From assembly GCA_030041045.1 (NCBI GenBank), contig JASHOQ010000058.1:1-64000 (forward strand): a stretch of 64,000 nucleotides of DNA, read 5' to 3'. The notes beneath the pieces are model-generated. The model made no database searches and was not told where the DNA came from. It saw nothing but the letters and a program-made list of their open reading frames with translations. The DNA comes from Acidobacteriaceae bacterium (GTDB taxonomy: Bacteria > Acidobacteriota > Terriglobia > Terriglobales > Acidobacteriaceae). The translations under genes and the position numbers were made by a program. Within the stretch, counting starts at the first letter, position 1. The number at the start of each line of letters is the position of its first letter. Shown here piece after piece: positions 52,586 through 59,585 of the stretch.

Positions 52586-52698
52586 AGCGGTTCCACAGTA
52601 CATGTAGCCATATTTCACAGTTGCGGAAGGTGGCTTTTTCTTGGTGAAAAAGCCACTTAGCATCTGCGGCTTCGGGATACAGCAACTGTGAAACCGCT
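52586..52698. repeat. Foldback (MITE-like) element with nested inverted repeats
   Basis: Three nested inverted repeats share one axis. AGCGGTTCCACAGT (52586) pairs with ACTGTGAAACCGCT (52685-52698, one mismatch). TTTCACAGTTGC (52613-52624) pairs perfectly with GCAACTGTGAAA (52682-52693). GTGGCTTTTTC (52630-52640) pairs perfectly with GAAAAAGCCAC (52646-52656) around a 5-nt loop. The outer arms overlap on the right, so alternative folds exist. Its size and symmetry suit a miniature inverted-repeat element or a structured RNA. Confidence 0.5.
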
Positions 52699-52989
52699 GT
52701 AGTGGCGCATGCGGGTGCGCTTCCGTGGTCGGGTACCCCCCACCCCCCCGGGTTCTGGGCATTAGTTCCTTATTTTCTTGTGGCTGGCGCGCGGGTTGCC
52801 CGCCAAACTCTTGAGCAGCAAAGAGTTGGCCGCAGATTCCTGCGGACAAACGATTTGGACCGATGGCCAGGTGGGATGCGGGCCGCGATTCAAGGTGATT
52901 GTGACATAGCGCGGCGTAATTCTCTGCAAAGGGAGTAGAGGATGGATTCGGCGAGGGCTGAGGTGACGGGTATTGAAAAGAGCTTCCCG

Positions 52990-53209
52990 CCGGGGCTGAA
53001 GCACCGGCATCTTTTCTCTTGCGCACCGGCCCGGCTAAAGCCGTGCCCTTGTTACAAGGCCAAAAGTCTTTCCGGGCCTGAAGGCCACTGCGCCCTCCCG
53101 GGGGCTGAAGCCCCATCATCTTTTTCTCTTGCGCACCGGCCCGGCTAAAGCCGTGCCCTTGTTACAAGGCCAAAAGTCTTTCCGGGCCTGAAGGCCACTG
53201 CTCCCTCCC
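52990..53209. repeat. Tandem duplication of a 110-bp palindrome-bearing unit
   Basis: Two adjacent copies with a 110-bp period carry GCGCACCGGCCCGGCTAAAG (at 53021 and 53131), a shared GCCGTGCCCTTGTTACAAGG and GGGCCTGAAGGCCACTG. Copies differ by a few bases, including ACTGCGCCC versus ACTGCTCCC. Each unit holds three TNAAG-loop palindromes. Confidence 0.75.
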
Positions 53210-53247
53210 AAGGCTGCGCGCAGAGTAGATCTGCGCTGCGGAAAAGA

Positions 53248-54096
53248 TCAGTCCGTTGCCGAGCCGCCGCAGGTCTGGGGCAGCAGGCTCGAGGGGGTGG
53301 CGCGCAGGACCGACAACTGGAAGCACTGGGCGGTGACTGCGTCCATGACCACCTTGGGACGGCCGGCCATCTGCGTGAAGGGCGCCAGGAGGTTCTGCAG
53401 GTTGGCGATGGGCATGCTGAAACTGGACAGCACCGCCTGCCCTATGGGCGAAAACTGCGCCGATTCGGCGACCGGAGCCGTAGCGATGATGATGAAATTT
53501 TTGTAGGCGCCGGCAGAGTCCATGAGCAGCGTGCAGAGGGTCCCGATTCCCATCAGCGGGCCGCTGGGGCTGGTGGCGGTTCCGGAAAAGGTGCCACACT
53601 GACCGAGTTTGGGAAGAACCATGATCGGCGTCACGGTGTTGATTGTGACCTGCGGAACCGGATTCCCGCCGACGACATCGAGCTGCTGAATAATCATGGT
53701 GAGCTTCTGGGTGAAGCTGGCGCCGTAGGGCATGGACATCGAGGCCAGACCGTAGCCTTTCATGCCGGGAACAAAGGGTCCATTGGTGGCGGCGATGGTA
53801 CCGCCGAGGGAGATGTGCTCGCCATTGGGGCCGGCGAGCTCGATGATGCCCCCGCCGGATTGCGTGACCTTGTAGCCGGCGGGGACATTCACAGAGGCGC
53901 TGCCGTCGGGCGCGGTGAAGGGAATCATCTGCTGCGGCGCGGGCTGGACGGCCTGGACGCCCGAGGGTTGAATAACCGACTGGGCCGGGGACTGGGCTGC
54001 GGGCGCCTGCTTGTGGCCGCAGGAAAAAAGAACAACGCAGCCTGCCGCGATGGCGGCGAGGCGCGCGGAACTCGACGGGGAAAAAGCTGGCTTCAT
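53248..54096 (-). CDS. Predicted lipoprotein of unknown function
   Basis: From ATG 54096 (GGAGG five bases upstream) the product has 282 residues. Its N-terminus ends in a lipobox-like VVLFSCGHK, so lipid attachment to the cysteine is predicted. A proline/glutamine-rich linker (APAAQSPAQSVIQPSG) precedes a domain of alternating strands and helices with GFVPGMKGYGLASM-like and NFIIIATAPVAES segments. Two further cysteines lie near the C-terminus. No family is recognised. It is next to the metallophosphoesterase gene but divergent. Confidence 0.65.
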   Translation of the reverse strand: MKPAFSPSSSARLAAIAAGCVVLFSCGHKQAPAAQSPAQSVIQPSGVQAVQPAPQQMIPFTAPDGSASVNVPAGYKVTQSGGGIIELAGPNGEHISLGGTIAATNGPFVPGMKGYGLASMSMPYGASFTQKLTMIIQQLDVVGGNPVPQVTINTVTPIMVLPKLGQCGTFSGTATSPSGPLMGIGTLCTLLMDSAGAYKNFIIIATAPVAESAQFSPIGQAVLSSFSMPIANLQNLLAPFTQMAGRPKVVMDAVTAQCFQLSVLRATPSSLLPQTCGGSATD

Positions 54097-54286
54097 GGTA
54101 TCCTCCCGGGATCGCATCGTTTGGTCCGGCAGCGCGCGGGGAGGCAGCGGGAGAGCGGCGCGGCTGGCTGATGGACAGGAAATATACCACTGCACGGCGG
54201 CAGGGAGCCAGCAGAAAATCGATTCAGGCACAAGACTCGGGGCGTGTTGCCGCAGCGGGCCGCGATGCGGCGGGAGTCACGACGAA

Positions 54287-54751
54287 ATGAAGATCGGTGT
54301 GGTGAGCGATACGCATGGGCTGTTGCGGCCGGAGGTGTTGCCGGCGCTCAAGGGCGTGGAGCGCATTCTGCACCTGGGCGACGTGGGACGAGCCGAGATT
54401 CTCGACGAGCTCAGGAAGATTGCGCCGGTGACGGCAGTGCGCGGCAATGTGGATTTCGAGGGCGCATGCGCACGGCTGCCGGAGACGGAGGTGGTGCTGG
54501 TTGAAGAGCGATACATATATATGTTGCACGATGTGAAGACGCTGCATCTCGATCCGGCGGCGGCGAAGTTTGCGGCCGTGCTCTCGGGGCACACGCACGT
54601 GCCGAACTTTCACACCAAGAAGGGCGTGCTCTACTTCAATCCGGGTTCGTGCGGGCCGCGGCGGTTTGAGCTGCCGGTGACGGTGGGTCTGCTGGAAGTG
54701 AGCGCGGAGGGGGAGCTGAGGGCGGAGATTGTGACGCTGCGGGTCAGCTAG
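54287..54751 (+). CDS. YfcE/MJ0936-type metallophosphoesterase
   Basis: This 154-residue protein starts at ATG 54287. It has the full calcineurin-like metal site: VSDTHG near the N-terminus, LHLGDVG, VRGNVDFE, VLSGHTHVPNF and FNPGSCGPRR. Single-domain members hydrolyse phosphodiesters such as bis-pNPP and need manganese; physiological substrates are unclear. It is cytoplasmic. Confidence 0.9.
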   Translation: MKIGVVSDTHGLLRPEVLPALKGVERILHLGDVGRAEILDELRKIAPVTAVRGNVDFEGACARLPETEVVLVEERYIYMLHDVKTLHLDPAAAKFAAVLSGHTHVPNFHTKKGVLYFNPGSCGPRRFELPVTVGLLEVSAEGELRAEIVTLRVS

Positions 54752-54787
54752 AGCCGGTTGCATCCATGGATTGAGGCCGTGCCGGGA

Positions 54788-54858
54788 ATTGCCTCAGGGG
54801 CTAAAGCCCCAATGTTTATGCGGCTCTTCCGGCCCGGCTAAAGCCGTGCCCTGGTTAC
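54788..54858. repeat. TNAAG-loop palindromes
   Basis: AGGGGCTAAAGCCCCAATGT and CCCGGCTAAAGCCGTGCCC occur in the gap after the phosphoesterase gene. The first, with its flank AATGTTTATGCGGC, recurs at about 55852. They belong to the same palindrome family as the clusters at 50, 53, 55 and 57 kb. Confidence 0.6.
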
Positions 54859-54999
54859 AAAGCCACTCTCGATAGGGTTTTTTGAGCAGTCTGTTTAGTC
54901 TCAGAGGAAAGGTTCTTTGCCGCCCACGCCATTGGTGCAACCAGCTCTAGCGGGCCGGCTCGTTTAGACTTTCCTTTTATGTAAACGGGAGGACAAGAT

Positions 55000-55731
55000 T
55001 TGAGAAGCATTCTCTTCGCAGCCGCGGCTACATTGGCCTTTGCTGCGCACGGTCTGGCCGCGCAAGCGCAACCCCAGGCGAGCGGCCAGGTTCTCAGCCC
55101 CGTGTTCAGTGTTGACGCGACCGCGGAGCGCATTCCCAACCTGGGCGCGCTGGTCACCGAGCTCAAGCAGTACCACGACTGCACCTGCACATGCGGCTGC
55201 TATGCGCACGACCTGGACACGCAGGCCGATCGCGCCATCGCCTTCCTGCGGCGCCGCGTGGCCCGGCGCACGCCCAGCGAGAAGCTCGCCGTGGTGCTCG
55301 ACATTGACGAAACCTCGCTTACCAATTACACGGAGATGCTGCGCGAGGGCTATGTGTTCAACAAGCCGGCCTTCGATGCCTGGGTCGATACGGCTTCAGC
55401 GCCCGCCATCCCCGGCACGCTGCGCCTGGCGAAGGAGGCCGACCGCCTCGGCGTTCCGGTTTTCTTCATCACCGGCCGCGCCGACTCCGAGCGCGACGCG
55501 ACCGAGCGCAACCTCCGCGCCCAGGGATTCGACTGGCAGCAGTTGACCCTGCGCCTGGCTTCCACCCAAGGAGAAACCGTGACCCAATACAAGTCCGGCG
55601 TGCGCGCGCAGATTGCCGCCCAGGGTTACAAAATTGTGCTCAATGTGGGCGACCAGTGGAGCGATCTGAAAGGCGCGCCGGAAGCGGAGTTCTCCGTCAA
55701 GTATCCGAACCCGTATTACCTGATTCCGTAG
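55000..55731 (+). CDS. Secreted HAD-family acid phosphatase with a cysteine cluster
   Basis: The TTG at 55000 follows GGGAGG at 8-bp spacing and gives 243 residues with a signal peptide (LFAAAATLAFAAHGLAAQA). HAD motifs of the acid phosphatase/e(P4) type are VVLDIDETSLTNY, VFFITGRADSERDATERNL and LNVGDQWSDLKG. A striking motif DCTCTCGCYAHD (residues about 60-70) has four closely spaced cysteines just before the catalytic domain. It may bind a metal or form disulfides in the periplasm. The enzyme likely releases phosphate from nucleotides or other monoesters. Confidence 0.8.
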   Translation: MRSILFAAAATLAFAAHGLAAQAQPQASGQVLSPVFSVDATAERIPNLGALVTELKQYHDCTCTCGCYAHDLDTQADRAIAFLRRRVARRTPSEKLAVVLDIDETSLTNYTEMLREGYVFNKPAFDAWVDTASAPAIPGTLRLAKEADRLGVPVFFITGRADSERDATERNLRAQGFDWQQLTLRLASTQGETVTQYKSGVRAQIAAQGYKIVLNVGDQWSDLKGAPEAEFSVKYPNPYYLIP

Positions 55732-55767
55732 GGCCCGTTGCGCACGCGGCCGGGTGCGGTCAGGAAA

Positions 55768-55905
55768 CCTCATCCAGGGCTGAAGCCCGCACTGGTTTTG
55801 CGCGGCTAGAACTGGTTGCATCGATGGATTAAGGCCGTGAAGTAACTTCCCTCAGGGGCTAAAGCCCCAATGTTTATGCGGCCTTTGCGGCAGTCAGGGC
55901 TGAAG
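55768..55905. repeat. TNAAG-loop palindromes downstream of the acid phosphatase gene
   Basis: CAGGGCTGAAGCC, AGGGGCTAAAGCCCCAATGT and CAGGGCTGAAGCCCTG occur here. The middle one and its flank copy the element at 54788. No gene is present in this gap of about 290 bp. Confidence 0.55.
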
Positions 55906-55947
55906 CCCTGACCTACCAGCCCTGACCTACCAGCCCTGACCTACCAG
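55906..55947. repeat. Three perfect 14-bp tandem repeats
   Basis: The unit CCCTGACCTACCAG occurs three times in exact succession, directly joined to a TGAAG palindrome that ends in the same CCCTG. Slipped replication from the palindrome arm is a likely origin. Confidence 0.8.
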
Positions 55948-56023
55948 CCGTGCCCCTTTTTTCAAACCCATTTATGCAACCATCTCTGGCACCGCTGACG
56001 CCGCCAACTCCGCTGTCTTTCCC

Positions 56024-56860
56024 TCAGTGAATCGTGATCGAACCCGATCCGGTTTCGATGCGCACCAGCGGACCTCCGCCGCCGACTTTTCCGGTCACAT
56101 GATGGCGCTCGATCGAACCCTGCGTGAGCATTTCGCGGTCGCTGTGAATGCCTCCAGAACCCGTCTTGGCATCGAGCGTAAAGGCAGCATCGGCTGTCCA
56201 CAGCTCCACGCTCCCTGAGCCCGTGGTCAGCTTCCAAGGTCCCACCGGCCTTCCCTCCACCTTGATAGAGCCTGAGCCGGTTTCCGCCTTGAGCGCGCCG
56301 CGCACGCCGTGCAGCTCAATCGATCCCGATCCGGTTTGCGCGCGCACGTCCCCATCTCCCGCGAGCACGGCATCGATGTTTCCCGAGCCGGTATCGAGAG
56401 AAGGCCCTCCCTGCAAGCCGGTGGCGTGAATCCCGCCCGAACCCGTGCTCAGCTTCGCGTCCGCGCCCACGCCGTCGTCAATCACGCTGCCCGAGCCCGA
56501 TTGCGCGGTGAGAAAGGCGTCAGCCGGCGCCTCAATTTCGTAGTCGATGCTGATGTTGTGCAAGTTCTCGTGATCCGCGCCCACGCGCACAATGTTGCCC
56601 GTCTGCTCCACCGGCGGATGGTCCGCGATCTCGCGCACCTTCTCGTCGTTTCCGCCCCAGCTCGAGCGCACGCGGCCGAGGATGTGCACTTGCCCGTTTG
56701 CGCCCGGCGTCAGGTGAATGGTTCCCGATCCTGTCTGCACCGTCAGATCCACGCGCCCATTCACCGTCAGGTCGCGCGTAAAGGTCGCTTCCGCGGCCCA
56801 CGCCGTCGCCGCAGCCGCCGTCAGCGCCAGCACAGCCGCTCTCGCCGCCCAATGCTTCAT
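56024..56860 (-). CDS. Secreted DUF4097-type beta-repeat protein
   Basis: From ATG 56860 (after GAGG) the 278-residue product has a signal peptide (AAVLALTAAAATAWAAEA). It consists of a right-handed beta-helix-like series of short repeats containing TGSGS or TGSGG: VQTGSGTIHL, STGSGGIHAT, DTGSGNIDAV, QTGSGSIELHG, ETGSGSIKVEG, TTGSGSVELW, KTGSGGIHSD and ETGSGSITIH. The period is about 20 residues. DUF4097 proteins are often linked to envelope stress sensing or adhesion; the role here is unknown. Confidence 0.82.
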   Translation of the reverse strand: MKHWAARAAVLALTAAAATAWAAEATFTRDLTVNGRVDLTVQTGSGTIHLTPGANGQVHILGRVRSSWGGNDEKVREIADHPPVEQTGNIVRVGADHENLHNISIDYEIEAPADAFLTAQSGSGSVIDDGVGADAKLSTGSGGIHATGLQGGPSLDTGSGNIDAVLAGDGDVRAQTGSGSIELHGVRGALKAETGSGSIKVEGRPVGPWKLTTGSGSVELWTADAAFTLDAKTGSGGIHSDREMLTQGSIERHHVTGKVGGGGPLVRIETGSGSITIH

Positions 56861-57323
56861 CGCCCGCCTCGTTTCTTGTGCCGTGCGCAATTCCCTGTTG
56901 CGATGGAATGGTCAGGGTTAAGATCGCTCAGATTCCGGGCGCACTCCTCTTCGCTCTTCGAGGATACGCGCTTGCGCGCGCAAAAGTTCCCGTGGCTGGA
57001 GGCATCAATGGCTTGGGTCGCATCGCAAGATTCCCGGGGGCTGAAGCCCCGACAATTCTGACTCTAACGTTGATTCCGGCCCGGCTCAAGTCACCCCATC
57101 GAGCACAAATCGCTCGATGGGGACCCCGACAAGCCGTGCCCTTGTTACAAGGCCACAAGTCGCTCCGGGCCTGAAGGCCCGATTTCAGCAGGCGATGATT
57201 CAGTGGCCTGAAGGCCACTGCTCCCTCTCGGGGGCTGAAGCCCCGACAATTTTTCCCGTGCGCATCGGCACGACTGAAGCCGCACCCTGACACAAAAGAA
57301 ATTATGCAGCCACGTCCAAGCCC
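56861..57323. repeat. Palindrome-rich intergenic region with a nested insertion
   Basis: This gap has several TNAAG-loop palindromes: GGGGCTGAAGCCCC (about 57043), GGGCCTGAAGGCCC (about 57167), TGGCCTGAAGGCCA (about 57202) and another GGGGCTGAAGCCCC (about 57231). One element is interrupted by a 43-bp insertion at 57091-57133 carrying CCCCATCGAGC / GCTCGATGGGG. No gene is supported. Confidence 0.6.
57091..57133. mobile_element. 43-bp hairpin insertion within a palindromic repeat
   Basis: The repeat reads CCCGGCTCAAG, is interrupted, then resumes as CCGTGCCCTTGTTACAAGGC, as in the intact copy at 53031. The inserted segment has perfect 11-bp arms (57094-57104 and 57112-57122) around a 7-nt loop. 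AAG occurs on both sides (57088-57090 and 57131-57133), consistent with a 3-bp target duplication. Confidence 0.5.
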
Positions 57324-57404
57324 CCTACTTCCTACTCCCTATTCCCTATTCCCTACTCCCTGTTCCCTGTTCCCTGATCCCTGATCCCTGATCCCTGATC
57401 CCTG
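57324..57404. repeat. Heptamer tandem repeat, 11 units
   Basis: Eleven consecutive 7-bp units follow the pattern CCT(A/G)NT(C/T), grading from CCTACTC and CCTATTC through CCTGTTC to four CCTGATC units, plus a partial CCTG. It ends 21 bp before the CNNM-type gene, so length changes could affect its leader. Confidence 0.85.
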
Positions 57405-57425
57405 GAATGCTATCCTCTCCCCCAG

Positions 57426-58865
57426 ATGCACGGGCTGCCGCTGCTCAAATCCGTCGCCGTGGCCATGCTGATTCTGGCCAACGCATTTTTTGTGGCTGCC
57501 GAGTTTGCCCTAGTTTCCATCCGCGACACCCGCATCGAGCAGCTTGTGGAAGCCAAGGTGCCCGGCGCGCGCGCCGTCCGCCGTCTGCAGCGCGCCCTCG
57601 ACGATCTGCTGCCCGCGGTTCAACTCGGCGTGACTCTCTGCGCGCTCGCCCTTGGCTGGCTCGGCGAGCCGCTCGCCCTTTCGGTTTTGCAGCCGTGGTT
57701 TGCCGCGCTCCCGCACGCGCGCGTCTGGGCGCACATTGCCGCCGTCACCCTGGGCTTCGCTGTCATTACCTACCTCGACGTGGTTGTGGGTGAACTGGTG
57801 CCCAAATCGCTAGCGCTTCGCCGCAGCGAGGCGCTGGCCGTCGCCGTCGCGCCCACCATGCTGGTGTTCATGTCCGTGGTCCGGCCAGCCGTGCGCCTGC
57901 TGCGCAACTCCGCCGGCCTGGTGCTGCGCGGTTTCGACGTACCCATTACCGAGCGCGCCGCGGTGCACTCGCCGGAAGAACTCAAGCTCATTGCCACGGC
58001 CGCGCGCCGCATGGGCATCCTGCCGCAACCGCAGGAGACCCTGATTCACCGCGCGCTGGAGCTCGAAGACGTGCCCGTGCGCGAGATCATGACCCCGCGG
58101 CAGAAGATTTTTTCCCTGCCTTCCGGCATGACCATCGACGAGGCCTGCGCACGGGTGCTCGCCCAGCATCACTCCCGCATCCCCGTTTACGATGAAACCC
58201 GCGGTCCCGAGCACATCGTCGGCGTGGTCTACTTTCGCGACCTCGCCCGCCTGCTCTTTTACCGCAACTACGTCCCCGCTCCGGGCGCCGCATCTTTTCG
58301 CCGCTTCGATGGCGCGCCCGGCGAAAGCGCGGGAGGCCCAGAAACTGCCGGCGACGACGCCCGCTCCGCGCCTTCGCCGCAGCCCGATCTTCGCCTGGCG
58401 CAGATCATGCGCGAAATTCTCGTGGTTCCGGAGACCAAATCAGTGCTCGATCTCATCCGCGATTTCCAGCAGCGCCGCCGTCATCTTGCCCTGGCGGTCG
58501 ACGAGTACGGCTCCATCGTGGGCCTGGTCACCGCCGAGGATGCCGTGGAGCAGCTTGCCGGCGAGTTCGAAGACGAATTCGACGCGCGCACCCATCCCGT
58601 TCTCACCACCGCCGGCGGCGCCGTGGTGATGGAGGGCGGCGTGAACCTGCGCGATCTGGAAACGCAGATGCAATGGGATCTGCCGCGCGACGGCGGCGTG
58701 GAGACCCTGGCCGGTTTTGTGCTCTATCGTCTCGGCCACATTCCCCAGGTGGGCGAGTCGGTGGTGTTTGAAGACCGCCGCCTTACGGTGGTGGAAATGG
58801 AGCAGCGGCGCATCGCCAAGATTCGCGTAGAGCCGGTCGCTCCCGAATCCTCGCCCGCCACATAG
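57426..58865 (+). CDS. CNNM/CorC (hemolysin C)-family transporter with CBS domains
   Basis: The 479-residue protein begins at ATG 57426 with a weak ribosome site. A DUF21/CNNM membrane domain (about 1-175, ANAFFVAAEFALVSIRDTRI and VVVGELVPKSLALRR) is followed by a CBS pair (about 215-370, REIMTPRQKIFSLPSGMTI and IMREILVVPETKSVLDLI) with HSRIPVYDE and LALAVDEYGSIVGLVTAEDA. A CorC/HlyC domain (about 395-470, WDLPRDGGVETLAGFVLY) completes it. Relatives move Mg2+ or Na+ and bind ATP at the CBS module. A proline/serine-rich loop (about 285-325) separates the CBS halves and is longer than usual. Confidence 0.9.
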   Translation: MHGLPLLKSVAVAMLILANAFFVAAEFALVSIRDTRIEQLVEAKVPGARAVRRLQRALDDLLPAVQLGVTLCALALGWLGEPLALSVLQPWFAALPHARVWAHIAAVTLGFAVITYLDVVVGELVPKSLALRRSEALAVAVAPTMLVFMSVVRPAVRLLRNSAGLVLRGFDVPITERAAVHSPEELKLIATAARRMGILPQPQETLIHRALELEDVPVREIMTPRQKIFSLPSGMTIDEACARVLAQHHSRIPVYDETRGPEHIVGVVYFRDLARLLFYRNYVPAPGAASFRRFDGAPGESAGGPETAGDDARSAPSPQPDLRLAQIMREILVVPETKSVLDLIRDFQQRRRHLALAVDEYGSIVGLVTAEDAVEQLAGEFEDEFDARTHPVLTTAGGAVVMEGGVNLRDLETQMQWDLPRDGGVETLAGFVLYRLGHIPQVGESVVFEDRRLTVVEMEQRRIAKIRVEPVAPESSPAT

Positions 58866-58890
58866 AAAAGTTCCTGCGCCTTCAATCTTC

Positions 58891-58939
58891 GGAGCCAGGG
58901 GAGTGCGAACCCCCGCTCACACCGCCATCGCCTGGCTCC
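58891..58939 (-). other. tRNA-minihelix-like sequence (acceptor and T-arm only)
   Basis: On the minus strand GGAGCCA and TGGCTCC can pair as a 7-bp acceptor stem. Just before the 3' arm is a T-arm-like GGGGG-TTCGCAC-TCCCC with a 7-nt loop that starts TTCG. Only about 20 nt connect the 5' arm to the T-arm, so D and anticodon arms are absent. It may be a decayed tRNA end, an integration-site relic or chance. Confidence 0.3.
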
Positions 58940-58945
58940 GCGCAT

Positions 58946-58971
58946 CCCGCGCCGCTATATACAGGCGCGGG
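58946..58971. terminator. GC-rich hairpin between convergent genes
   Basis: CCCGCGCC and GGCGCGGG pair perfectly around a 10-nt AT-rich loop, between the convergent CNNM-type and lipoprotein genes. There is no T-run of length, so a bidirectional terminator is possible but not certain. Confidence 0.35.
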
Positions 58972-59013
58972 AAACCACAGGAATTTTCAGTATCGAGCCT
59001 CAGTATCCAGGAC

Positions 59014-59325
59014 TCAGTATCCAGGAGGAGGAGCGCCGTGAAACGCGGCGTTGTACCCCTCGCGGAATCCGTGCCGGTAATCTTCCGCCGCTTCCGGCGC
59101 CACGGGCGGATTGCGGAAGCGCGGATGACGGTTCACGTCGTACGCACGGCCCGCCTGGATGTCGCGCCGCCCGGCATCGTAGCCATCGTGAAATGCCTGC
59201 TGCGCGATGGCGCTGAACACGGCCGGTGGCGGCGGCTCGGGCGCAACATAAACCGGCTGCGGGTGCGAGCAACCTGCGAGAGCAAGAGGCAGCAACAGAG
59301 CTGCTGGAGCAATCCACTTCTTCAT
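59014..59325 (-). CDS. Small predicted lipoprotein
   Basis: From ATG 59325 (GAGG eight bases upstream) the 103-residue product has a textbook lipoprotein signal, MKKWIAPAALLLPLALAGC. A proline-rich segment (VYVAPEPPPPAVF) leads to a helical part with a twofold pattern: AFHDGYDAGRRDIQAG and DYRHGFREGYNAAFHG. The glycine-tyrosine repeats resemble short glycine-zipper motifs. It is probably anchored in the outer membrane. No known family. Confidence 0.7.
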   Translation of the reverse strand: MKKWIAPAALLLPLALAGCSHPQPVYVAPEPPPPAVFSAIAQQAFHDGYDAGRRDIQAGRAYDVNRHPRFRNPPVAPEAAEDYRHGFREGYNAAFHGAPPPGY

Positions 59326-59585
59326 GGTCGAACCTCGTCGATTGATTTTCTCGTCGTCCGCCGGTGCTCCGGCGCAACGCTTTTCCTTGTTGAACACGCG
59401 TTCCGGAAAAGTGTTGCCCTCGGGATCATCGCTGCCCGGTTCGGTATGAGCCGGAAGAAGAAATCGCACGGCAAAGAAGTTTTCCTTGGCTGGGCGCATC
59501 GGCGCGTTGATATAGTGTTGACGCCGCCCCATCTGAAAACCTTTGGCTCCGTGGCCGGCGCACACTGTTTTGCAAGGTGAATGGA

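Larger units (their letters stand above)
52537..53247. other. Repeat-rich intergenic region
   Basis: This 711-bp gap contains a foldback element (52586-52698) and a tandem 110-bp duplication (52990-53209), annotated separately. The sequence between them has no supported gene; a C-run near 52736-52750 stands out. Confidence 0.55.

Noticed and set aside
50263..57290. Palindrome clusters considered as CRISPR arrays
   Set aside because: Repeats are not of constant length and spacing, lack unique spacers of uniform size, and no cas genes are present.
58891..58971. Possible tRNA-Sec or other complete tRNA
   Set aside because: The distance between acceptor arms is too short for D and anticodon arms, and no CCA or anticodon stem is found; kept only as a minihelix-like observation.
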